DNA of 14,932 bases from DASVSE01 sp036399715. GTDB lineage: Bacteria > Bacteroidota > Rhodothermia > Rhodothermales > Rubricoccaceae. Shown here one piece after another: positions 6,988-12,856 of this stretch. The stretch covers positions 1-14,932 of the forward strand of contig DASWMO010000087.1 in the NCBI GenBank assembly GCA_036399715.1, read 5' to 3'. Both the position numbers and the translations under genes were made by a program. How positions within the stretch are numbered: the stretch's first letter is position 1; each line of letters starts with the position of its first letter. Below the pieces are notes generated by a model. That model was not told the DNA's origin. It did no database searches and saw only the letters and a program-made list of their open reading frames with translations.

Positions 6988-7029
6988 GGCGGCGGGTGCG
7001 ATGTTGCGACCCAACCTCCACCCGCCGCC
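6988..7029 (+). promoter_or_regulatory. 11-bp inverted repeat enclosing a -7-like element before the second FKBP gene
   Basis: Arms ggcggcgggtg (6988-6998) and cacccgccgcc (7019-7029) pair perfectly. The right arm ends at the base before the ATG (7030). The 20-nt loop holds the A/T island gatgttgcg (7000-7008), a candidate -7 element, and can form an inner gttg/caac pairing. A read-through RNA would hide the initiation region in the hairpin, whereas an RNA started from the loop promoter would lack the left arm. The pairing is seen directly; the switching role is inference. Confidence 0.45.
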
Positions 7030-7884
7030 ATGACTCGACTGCTCGCCGTTTTTGTCCTCGCCGCTTTCGCGTCCGCGGCGCAGGCCCAGGACCCGACCCA
7101 GATCCTCGCACACAACGCGGGATTCGAGACGGGTCAGCAACTGATCGACCAGGACGCCGGGTTCAGCTACGAGCGCTTCCGCGCCGGCTTCGAGCGCGGC
7201 CTCCGCGGCGACTCGTCCGAGATTGCCTACGCGCTCGGCCTCCGCGCCGGCCTCGGCATCCACGCAGACCCCGTCTCGAACATCCCGCCGGCCGTCTTTC
7301 TGGAAGGTCTCCGAGCAGGACTCCGCGGTGCGCCTCCGCGCTACACCGCCGACGACATTCAGAGGGCGACGGCCGCCTTCCAGGACGTCCTCGCGACGCG
7401 TCAACTCCAGGCAGACACGAGCCCGGCTGGCCGGCGGCAGCTTGAGACGGTCCGCCGAAACGGTGAGGCGGCAGCGCGCTTCATGGCTGAGGTTGCCCGC
7501 CGCCCCGGCGTCGAACAGACACCGTCGGGCCTGCTCTACCGCGTTCGCCGCGACGGCCGCGGCACTCGACCGACCGCGTCGGACAACGTCGTGGTCCATT
7601 ACGTCGGCCGCCTCGCCGACGGGACCGTGTTCGACGAGTCGATGGATCCTGAGGGCGTCACGTTTCCCGTCGGCGCCGTCGTGCCGGGCTTTGCCGAGGC
7701 GCTCCAGATGATGCGCCCCGGCGAGGAACGGACGGTCTGGCTCCCGCCGAATATTGCCTACGGCCTACAGGGTGCGCCCGGCCCCGAGGGCCAGGGCGGA
7801 ATCCCGCCGAACTCGGCGCTCGAATTCGACATCACCCTTGTCAGCGTCGCTCCGGCGGCCGACAGCTTTCCCGGCTTTCCATGA
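7030..7884 (+). CDS. Exported FKBP-type peptidyl-prolyl cis-trans isomerase (FKBP array, member 2)
   Basis: A 284-residue paralogue of its neighbours, predicted periplasmic. The signal peptide MTRLLAVFVLAAFASAAQAQ ends near residue 19-20. The N-terminal helical domain has two tandem modules: HNAGFETGQQL...GLRGDS (28-62) and YALGLRAGLG...GLRGAP (67-102), then a helical connector (about 108-160). The FKBP_C domain (about 165-275) shows VVVHYVGRLADGTVFDES, VVPGFAEAL, LPPNIAYG and GIPPNSALEFDITL, so the pocket Tyr (190), Phe-Asp (201-202) and AYG Tyr are present, with Phe221 in place of the usual Trp. A short tail follows. The ATG at 7030 is chosen because it begins the signal peptide; an in-frame start at 6949 would overlap member 1. 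The stop overlaps the next start as ATGA. It is closest to member 4 in sequence. Confidence 0.93.
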   Translation: MTRLLAVFVLAAFASAAQAQDPTQILAHNAGFETGQQLIDQDAGFSYERFRAGFERGLRGDSSEIAYALGLRAGLGIHADPVSNIPPAVFLEGLRAGLRGAPPRYTADDIQRATAAFQDVLATRQLQADTSPAGRRQLETVRRNGEAAARFMAEVARRPGVEQTPSGLLYRVRRDGRGTRPTASDNVVVHYVGRLADGTVFDESMDPEGVTFPVGAVVPGFAEALQMMRPGEERTVWLPPNIAYGLQGAPGPEGQGGIPPNSALEFDITLVSVAPAADSFPGFP

Positions 7885-8393
7885 CCCGTCTCGTGCTCGG
7901 TGCCCTGATTGCGTCCGCGTCCGCCGCGGCCCAGACCGCGCCCCCGCCGCCCGCAGCCGCACCCGTGGGCGTCGCTCCGGCCGACACGCTGTCCCCTGCC
8001 GAGGCGTCGGCGCGCTTCCTCGCCGAGGTCGCTGCGCGGCCGGGCGTCCAGCGCAGCCGCTCGGGGCTGCTGTGGACCGTCGAGCGCGCCGGATCGGGCC
8101 AGCGCCCGACACGCGGCGAGGCCGGCCTCGTCGAGTACGTCGGCTCGCTCGCCGACGGGACCGTCTTCGACCGCTCGCCCGCGGGCCAGCCCGTGCGGCT
8201 GCCTGTCCGTGGCGTCGTGCCGGGCATGGCCGAGGCGCTCCAGGAGATGCGCCCCGGCGAGACGCGGACGGTCTATCTCCCGCCGAGCCTCGCGTACGGC
8301 GCGCGCGGCGTCCCGGGCCGCGGCGGCGCGTGGCGTGTCCCGCCCCACGCGGCCCTCGTCTTCCGGCTGACCCTCGTCCGCGTCGTGCCGTAG
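7881..8393 (+). CDS. Short exported FKBP-type peptidyl-prolyl isomerase lacking the N-terminal domain (FKBP array, member 3)
   Basis: A 170-residue protein consisting of a signal peptide (MTRLVLGALIASASAAAQ), a Pro/Ala-rich linker (19-36), a short helix (SPAEASARFLAEVAARPGV, 38-56) matching the end of the connector helix in its paralogues, and an FKBP_C domain (about 60-170: LVEYVGSLADGTVFDRS, VVPGMAEAL, LPPSLAYG, ALVFRLTL). The duplicated N-terminal module seen in the other three is missing. The pocket position that is Trp in classical FKBPs is Met here (M116), and the flap lacks the GQGGIPP arrangement (RGGAWRVPP). The ATG overlaps the stop of member 2 (ATGA), implying translational coupling and a shared mRNA. 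It may have reduced or altered activity; this is inferred. Confidence 0.9.
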   Translation: MTRLVLGALIASASAAAQTAPPPPAAAPVGVAPADTLSPAEASARFLAEVAARPGVQRSRSGLLWTVERAGSGQRPTRGEAGLVEYVGSLADGTVFDRSPAGQPVRLPVRGVVPGMAEALQEMRPGETRTVYLPPSLAYGARGVPGRGGAWRVPPHAALVFRLTLVRVVP

Positions 8394-8461
8394 GTGCCTG
8401 CGTCGCAACGCACGGCCGTCCGTTCGTGCGCTTTCCCCGAAGGCTCACAGGTCGCGCGCGG

Positions 8462-8482
8462 GCGGCCGTCTAGTTTGGCCGC
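8462..8482 (+). promoter_or_regulatory. -7-like element in the loop of a 6-bp inverted repeat upstream of the fourth FKBP gene
   Basis: Arms gcggcc (8462-8467) and ggccgc (8477-8482) flank gtctagttt. The island tagtttgg (8471-8478) resembles TAnnTTTG less one base and sits about 27-34 nt before the ATG at 8505. It would allow member 4 to be transcribed separately from members 2-3, from which it is split by 111 nt. Confidence 0.35.
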
Positions 8483-8504
8483 TTCCCGTTCCGATCTCTC
8501 CCCG

Positions 8505-9488
8505 ATGACCTCTCGCTTTCTCGTGCTCGCGTTCGCCGCGGCCGCGCTCTCCATTACCGGCTGCAAGGGTGGCAACGGCGCCGGCACGTCGGACACCGCC
8601 AACCTCGACTCGCTCGCCACCGGCGACCCGACAGACCTGCTCGCCTACAACGCCGGCTTCGAGACCGGCGGGCAGCTGCTCGGGCAGGACTCGACGTTCA
8701 GCTACGAGCGCTTCAAGGACGGCTTCGAGGCCGGCCTCCGTGGCGACTCGGTCGAGATCGCCTACGCGCTTGGCCTCCGGGCCGGCCTCGGCCTCCGCGC
8801 GGACACAGTCTCGAACATCAACCCGAGCCTCTTCCTGACGGGCCTCCGTGCGGGCCTCCGCGGCGACTCGGCGCGCGTCACGGCCGCCCAGGTCCAGCGC
8901 GCGACGGCCCTCTACCAGGACTCGCTCGCCATCCGCCAGCTCCGCGCCCAGGCCGCAACGAACCCGGCCGCGCAGGTGCAGCTCAGCGCCGTCCGCACCA
9001 ACGGCGTCGCCGCGGCGCGCTTCCTCTCCGGCGTCGAGCGCCGCCAGGGCGTCCGCAAGACGGCCTCGGGCATGCTCTACACGATCACGACCCCGGGCCG
9101 CGGCGCCTCGCCGACCGACGCCGACCAGGTCGCAATCCGCTACGTCGGCAAGCTTGCCGACGGGACCGAGTTCGACCGCTCGCCGGGCACGGACCCGGTG
9201 ACGCTGCCCGTCGGCGCCGTCGTGCCGGGCTTTGCCGAGGCCCTCAAGGCGATGAAGGTCGGTGAGACGCGGACCGTCTGGCTGCCGCCGAACCTCGCCT
9301 ACGGCCTCCAGGGCGCGCCCGGGCCCGACGGCCAGAGCGGCATCCCGCCGAACTCGGCTCTCGAGTTCCAGATCACGCTCGTCGAGATCGTCCAGACGCC
9401 GGCCGGCCCGCCGGCCGGCGCGTTCGTCCCGCAGGGTGCGGGCCAGCCCGGCGGCGGGCAGCCCGGTGGTGGCCAGCCCGGCCGCTAG
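8505..9488 (+). CDS. FKBP-type peptidyl-prolyl isomerase lipoprotein with Gly/Pro/Gln tail (FKBP array, member 4)
   Basis: A 327-residue predicted lipoprotein. The signal peptide MTSRFLVLAFAAAALSITGC has a lipobox with Cys20, so this isomerase is membrane anchored, unlike its soluble paralogues. A short linker leads to two tandem helical modules, YNAGFETGGQL...GLRGDS (48-82) and YALGLRAGLG...GLRGDS (87-122), and a connector helix (about 126-180). FKBP_C (about 185-296) has IRYVGKLADGTEFDRS, VVPGFAEAL, LPPNLAYG and GIPPNSALEFQITL. After residue 297 comes a flexible Pro/Gly tail ending in three GQPGG-like repeats. The module order matches the FKBP_N domain of FkpA, with one unit duplicated. The ATG at 8505 is chosen for the lipoprotein signal over an in-frame start at 8394. 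It is followed by a 271-nt gap before recX. Confidence 0.93.
   Translation: MTSRFLVLAFAAAALSITGCKGGNGAGTSDTANLDSLATGDPTDLLAYNAGFETGGQLLGQDSTFSYERFKDGFEAGLRGDSVEIAYALGLRAGLGLRADTVSNINPSLFLTGLRAGLRGDSARVTAAQVQRATALYQDSLAIRQLRAQAATNPAAQVQLSAVRTNGVAAARFLSGVERRQGVRKTASGMLYTITTPGRGASPTDADQVAIRYVGKLADGTEFDRSPGTDPVTLPVGAVVPGFAEALKAMKVGETRTVWLPPNLAYGLQGAPGPDGQSGIPPNSALEFQITLVEIVQTPAGPPAGAFVPQGAGQPGGGQPGGGQPGR
9441..9485 (+). repeat. Three 15-nt tandem repeats at the end of FKBP member 4
   Basis: Units of 15 nt (9441-9455, 9456-9470, 9471-9485) share the core cagcccgg and encode a GQPGG-like pentapeptide three times just before the TAG. This is a candidate site for length variation by slippage, giving a shorter or longer flexible tail. 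Confidence 0.7.
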
Positions 9489-9690
9489 CCCGGCTCGCGG
9501 CGCGCGTCCGGTGGCCGCCAGGGCGAAGAGACCGCGGCGCTTCGCCGTAGCTTCATCGCGGAGACATCGGACGCAACAGACCGCACCTCACACCGGCGCG
9601 CGTCGGGGCTGAAGAGGCCGTCCGGGCAACCGGGCGTCAGTCCGGGCACCGACCGGCTACACGGGCGCACAGGCCGATCGATCCCCACCC
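9489..9690. other. Intergenic stretch between the FKBP array and recX
   Basis: No open frame with convincing codon use or a homologue was recognised here. It contains a small hairpin (cggcg 9535-9539, cgccg 9543-9547), a -7-like island, tagcttcat (9548-9556), with no gene close behind it, and a direct repeat gtccgggca (9620-9628 and 9640-9648) exactly 20 nt apart. It runs into the large palindrome at 9691. Confidence 0.5.
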
Positions 9691-9727
9691 CGGCACCCGG
9701 CGCGAGACCCGTCTCCGCCGGGTGCCG
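9691..9727. promoter_or_regulatory. Large nested palindrome upstream of recX (terminator or operator)
   Basis: Arms cggcacccggcg (9691-9702) and cgccgggtgccg (9716-9727) pair perfectly over 12 bp. Inside, gagac (9704-9708) pairs with gtctc (9711-9715) around a 2-nt loop, leaving one unpaired base. Nearly all 37 nt are paired. It ends 3 nt before the -7-like island of recX and 32 nt before its ATG. It could terminate transcription from the FKBP side (only a weak T content follows), bind a dimeric regulator, or end a small RNA. Confidence 0.5.
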
Positions 9728-9730
9728 TGC

Positions 9731-9739
9731 TTCATTTCG
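9731..9739 (+). promoter_or_regulatory. Possible -7 promoter element for recX
   Basis: The A/T island ttcatttcg in an otherwise G/C-only stretch lies about 22-29 nt before the recX ATG at 9760, a position shared by similar islands before the other plus-strand genes. Support is positional and by similarity only. Confidence 0.3.
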
Positions 9740-9759
9740 CCGCGTCACCCGCTCTGCCG

Positions 9760-10494
9760 ATGGCTTTCCAGACCCAGCGCCGCGAGCGCCCCGACCCGGC
9801 CACGCTCGACCTCGCCGACGGGACCGTCACGCGCGTCATGCAGCAGGCCAAGGACCCCGAGCGCGCGAGCGTCTACATCGACGACGCCTTCGCGTTCGGC
9901 CTCGCCGTCGACCTCGTGATCGCGGCCGGCCTCCGCCGCGGCGTCGTGCTCACGGCCGACGAACAGCGCGAGCTGCTCGTCCGCCAGGAGTCCTTCGGCG
10001 CGAAGGCGGCTGCGCTGAGCTACGTCTCGGACCAGGCCCGGACGACCGAGGAGGTCCGCCGCAACCTGGCCCAGAAAGGCTTCGCCGAGTCGGTTGTCGA
10101 GGACGCCGTCGAGGGGCTGCGCGCGGCTGGCCTGCTCGACGACGCGGCCTACGCCGAGGCGTACGCGCGCAGCCGATTCACGGGCCGCGGCCACGGCCCG
10201 GCGCGCATCCGGCAGGACCTCCAGCGCCGCGGTGTCGACCGGGCGGCCATCGACGCCGCGCTCGACGCGCTCGTCGAGACCGAAGACCTCGCCGAGCGCG
10301 CGACCGAGGACGCCGCCGCCAAGTGGCGCAGCCTCGCGTCGGAGCCCGACCGCCGCAAGCGGACCCGCAAGACGATGGACTTTCTCGTCCGCCGCGGCCA
10401 CTCGTTCGACATCGCCCGTACGGCCGCCGAGGCCGCCGCCGAGGCGGACCCACCCGACGCTGACGCCGACGAGGACGCCGCGTGGGAAGACTGA
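9760..10494 (+). CDS. recX: RecX-family regulator of RecA
   Basis: A 244-residue cytoplasmic protein of the RecX family, which binds RecA filaments and tunes recombination and the SOS response. The N-terminal segment GTVTRVMQQAKDPERASVYIDDAFAFGLAVD (21-51) matches the RecX start (short beta strands with the VYIDDxFAFGL signature). Tandem three-helix repeats follow: about 62-112 (LTADEQRELL...EEVRRNLAQKGF), 113-165 (VVEDAVEGLRAAGLLDDAAYAEAYARSRF...GPARIRQDLQRRGV) and 166-225 (IDAALDALVETEDL...FLVRRGHSF). The tail is acidic (DPPDADADEDAAWED). The ATG at 9760 is preferred over GTG 9727, which would include the promoter-like island. No recA lies in the window. A strong palindrome just upstream suggests its own control. 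It is 64 nt from the PNP gene. Confidence 0.9.
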   Translation: MAFQTQRRERPDPATLDLADGTVTRVMQQAKDPERASVYIDDAFAFGLAVDLVIAAGLRRGVVLTADEQRELLVRQESFGAKAAALSYVSDQARTTEEVRRNLAQKGFAESVVEDAVEGLRAAGLLDDAAYAEAYARSRFTGRGHGPARIRQDLQRRGVDRAAIDAALDALVETEDLAERATEDAAAKWRSLASEPDRRKRTRKTMDFLVRRGHSFDIARTAAEAAAEADPPDADADEDAAWED

Positions 10495-10540
10495 CGCCTC
10501 GCCGCCGCGATGCCCGCCCGCCGTCCGTAACGTCCGCCCT

Positions 10541-10549
10541 TCTCATTTC
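10541..10549 (+). promoter_or_regulatory. Possible -7 promoter element for the PNP gene
   Basis: The island tctcatttc lies about 12-18 nt before the PNP ATG at 10559 and is nearly identical to ttctcatttcag at 6037-6048. If it is a -7 element the leader would be only a few nucleotides long, so transcription may instead continue from recX. Confidence 0.2.
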
Positions 10550-10558
10550 CCGCCGCCC

Positions 10559-11380
10559 ATGCCCATCGCCGACGCGCTCGCCGCCATCCGCCAGCACACG
10601 GACCTCGTCCCTGACCTCGCCCTCGTGCTCGGGTCCGGCCTCGGCGCCCTCGCCGACGAGGTCGAGGACGCCGTGACGGTCTCCACGGCCGACGTGCCAG
10701 GCTACCCCGTCTCGACCGTCGCCGGGCACGCCGGGCGGCTCGTGTTCGGGCGCCTCGCTGGGCGGCCGGTCGTCGTCGTTCAGGGCCGCGTGCACGTCTA
10801 CGAGGGCTACCCGCCGCGCGCCGTCGGCTTCCCGGTCCGCCTCGCGCACGCCCTCGGCGCGCGCGGGATCGTGCTCACGAACGCCGCCGGCGGCATCAAC
10901 GCCGCCTTCGGACCGGGCACGCTGATGCTCATCACGGACCACCTCAACCTGTCGTCTGTGAGCCCGCTCACGGGTCCCGTCGGGGAGGGCGAGACGCGCT
11001 TTCCCGACATGTCGGACCCGTACGCCGCGCCGTGGCGCACCCGCGCCCTCGCCGTCGCGGACCGCCTCGGCATCCCGCTCCAGCAGGGCACGTACGCCTT
11101 CACGACGGGCCCGAGCTACGAGACGCCGGCCGAGATCCGCTACTTCCGGTCCGCCGGCGCCGACACGGTCGGCATGAGCACCGTCCCCGAGGCGATCCAG
11201 GCTGCCGCCCTCGGTATGCCCGTCCTCGGCATCTCGACGATCACGAACGCCGCGGCCGGCATGTCCGGCGAGGCGCTCGACCACAACGACGTGCTCGCCG
11301 TCGGACAGCGGGTGCGCGAGAGCCTCTCGGCGCTCGTCCGCGGCATCGTCGCCGAAGGCGCGGACGGGTTGACAGGCTGA
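10559..11380 (+). CDS. punA: Purine-nucleoside phosphorylase (trimeric type)
   Basis: A 273-residue cytoplasmic enzyme that splits purine (deoxy)nucleosides with phosphate into free base and (deoxy)ribose-1-phosphate in purine salvage. Motifs of the trimeric PNP family are LVLGSGLG (22-29, phosphate loop), GRVHVYEGYPP (76-86, with the phosphate-binding Arg77 and His79), LTNAAGG (106-112), TGPSYETPAEIR (183-194, with base-binding Glu188), VGMSTVPE (204-211) and ISTITNAAAGM (225-235, Asn230). The Glu/Asn pair corresponds to the 6-oxopurine (inosine, guanosine) specificity residues of mammalian-type PNP. Length and motif spacing are normal. The ATG at 10559 opens the conserved N-terminus. It lies 64 nt after recX and 78 nt before hisD, with no functional tie to either. 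Confidence 0.95.
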   Translation: MPIADALAAIRQHTDLVPDLALVLGSGLGALADEVEDAVTVSTADVPGYPVSTVAGHAGRLVFGRLAGRPVVVVQGRVHVYEGYPPRAVGFPVRLAHALGARGIVLTNAAGGINAAFGPGTLMLITDHLNLSSVSPLTGPVGEGETRFPDMSDPYAAPWRTRALAVADRLGIPLQQGTYAFTTGPSYETPAEIRYFRSAGADTVGMSTVPEAIQAAALGMPVLGISTITNAAAGMSGEALDHNDVLAVGQRVRESLSALVRGIVAEGADGLTG

Positions 11381-11420
11381 CGGGGCCGGCTGTTCTGCCG
11401 CCCGGTGAACACGCCGCGAA

Positions 11421-11435
11421 CGGCGGACCCCGCCG
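11421..11435 (+). other. Hairpin between the PNP gene and hisD
   Basis: cggcgg (11421-11426) pairs with ccgccg (11430-11435) around a 3-nt loop. An alternative pairing, cgccgcg (11412-11418) with cgcggcg (11434-11440), encloses it. It begins 41 nt after the PNP stop and ends 24 nt before the hisD ATG. No T-tract follows. It may slow or attenuate read-through, or be chance in G/C-rich DNA. Confidence 0.25.
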
Positions 11436-11458
11436 CGGCGCTCTCGGGTAGTCCGCGC

Positions 11459-12748
11459 ATGGCTCCTTTGCTCCCGATTCTCGACGCCGCCGACCGCAGC
11501 CCGCTCCTCGCCCGCCTCCGGCAGTCGTCCTTCGACCCGGCCGTCGAGGCGTCCGTCCGCGCCACGCTCGCCGACGTGCAGGCGCGCGGCGACGCCGCCC
11601 TCGCGGACCTGACGGAGCGCTTCGACGGCGTCCGCCCGGCCGCCCTCCGCGTGCCTGCCGAGGCGCTCGCGAACGCCCTCGCCGGCCTCGACCCCTCCCT
11701 CCGCGCGACGGTCGAGCAGGCGGCCGCCAACGTGCGGCGCTTCCACGAGCGCGAGATGCCTGCCTCGTGGTCCCTCGACGACGGCGACGGCGTCCGCCTC
11801 GGCCAGCGCGTCTCGCCGGTCGAGACCGCGGGCCTCTACGTGCCCGGCGGGACGGCCGCGCTGCCGTCGAGCGTGGTCATGAACGCCGTGCCGGCCCTCG
11901 TCGCCGGCGTGGACCGCCTCGTTGTCTGCTCCCCGCCGACGCCCACGACGGGCCTCCCGCACCCGGTCATTCTCGGCGTGTGCGCCCTTCTCGGGCTTTC
12001 CGAGGTCTACGCCGTCGGTGGCGCACAGGCCGTCGCGGCGATGGCCTACGGGACCGCGACCGTCCCGCGCGTCGACGTCGTCGTCGGCCCGGGCAACGCC
12101 TACGTCGCGACGGCGAAGCGCCTCCTCGTCGGGCAGGTCGGCATCGACTCCGTCGCCGGGCCCTCCGAAGTCCTCGTCCTCGCCGATGCCGACGCCGATC
12201 CGACGCACGCCGCGGCCGACCTGCTCGCGCAGGCGGAGCACGACACGCGCGCCGCGGCGGTCCTCGTTACGCCGAGCCGCGCGCTCGCGCTCGCCGTCCA
12301 GGCCGAGGTCGAGCGCCTCGTCCCCACGCTCGCCCGTGCCGACACGCTCCGCACGTCGCTGCCCACGTTCGGGGCAGCCGTCGTCTGCGCGACCATGGAC
12401 GAGGCGCTCGCGGTCGTGGACGAGGTCGCCCCCGAGCACCTCGTCATCCTCGCCGCCGACCCCGAGGCGCTGTGGGCGCGCATCCGCCACGCCGGCGCCG
12501 TCTTCCTCGGTGACGCGAGCCCCGAGCCCGTCGGCGACTACTACGCCGGCCCCAACCACGTCCTCCCGACCGGCGGCACGGCACGGTTCGCGTCCGCCCT
12601 CGGCGTAAACGTCTTTCTGCGGCGCCAGTCCGTGCTCCGCTACTCGGCCGCGCGCCTCGCCGCCACCGGCGAGCGCATCGCGCGCTTTGCCGAGGCCGAG
12701 GGCCTCGATGCCCACGCCCTCGCCGTCCGCGTCCGTTTCGGCGGGTAA
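11459..12748 (+). CDS. hisD: Histidinol dehydrogenase
   Basis: A 429-residue zinc enzyme that carries out the last two NAD-dependent oxidations of histidine synthesis (L-histidinol to L-histidinal to L-histidine). Motifs include GLYVPGG (125-131), AVGGAQAVAAMAYGT (185-199), VGPGNAYVATAKR (209-221), GPSEVLVLAD (234-243) and APEHLVI (324-330). The catalytic pair Glu326-His327 has the same numbering as E. coli HisD. Zinc ligands are Gln258, His261, Asp360 (DYYAGPNHVLPT) and His419. All key residues are intact and the length is normal. The ATG at 11459 is preferred over an in-frame GTG at 11405, because the family starts near this point. hisC follows after 108 nt, while hisG and the rest of the pathway are not in the window. 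Confidence 0.97.
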   Translation: MAPLLPILDAADRSPLLARLRQSSFDPAVEASVRATLADVQARGDAALADLTERFDGVRPAALRVPAEALANALAGLDPSLRATVEQAAANVRRFHEREMPASWSLDDGDGVRLGQRVSPVETAGLYVPGGTAALPSSVVMNAVPALVAGVDRLVVCSPPTPTTGLPHPVILGVCALLGLSEVYAVGGAQAVAAMAYGTATVPRVDVVVGPGNAYVATAKRLLVGQVGIDSVAGPSEVLVLADADADPTHAAADLLAQAEHDTRAAAVLVTPSRALALAVQAEVERLVPTLARADTLRTSLPTFGAAVVCATMDEALAVVDEVAPEHLVILAADPEALWARIRHAGAVFLGDASPEPVGDYYAGPNHVLPTGGTARFASALGVNVFLRRQSVLRYSAARLAATGERIARFAEAEGLDAHALAVRVRFGG

Positions 12749-12779
12749 GAGCCGGCGTTGCCGCTCGCGCCGCGCTGAT

Positions 12780-12826
12780 CGCGGGCATGCCCGCGGCGTG
12801 CCCCGGCCCGTGTTCGTCCCGGGCCG
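12780..12826. promoter_or_regulatory. Palindromes between hisD and hisC
   Basis: A perfect 16-nt palindrome with half-site cgcgggca occupies 12780-12795. A second inverted repeat, cggcccg (12804-12810) with cgggccg (12820-12826) and a 9-nt loop, ends exactly where the -7-like island of hisC begins. They could form an operator or a terminator for hisD transcripts. No T-tract is present. Confidence 0.35.
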
Positions 12827-12835
12827 ATATTCCCG
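12825..12835 (+). promoter_or_regulatory. Possible -7 promoter element for hisC
   Basis: The island cgatattcccg sits about 22-30 nt before the hisC ATG at 12857. It matches the recurring A/T island seen before other plus-strand genes here and suggests that hisC has its own promoter. Confidence 0.3.
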
Positions 12836-12856
12836 AACCCCACCCTCGAACCCCGA

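Noticed and set aside
9600..9660. A riboswitch in the recX upstream gap
   Set aside because: The direct gtccgggca repeats and C/G-rich stretches do not match any riboswitch consensus that I could recognise, and recX and PNP are not usual riboswitch targets.
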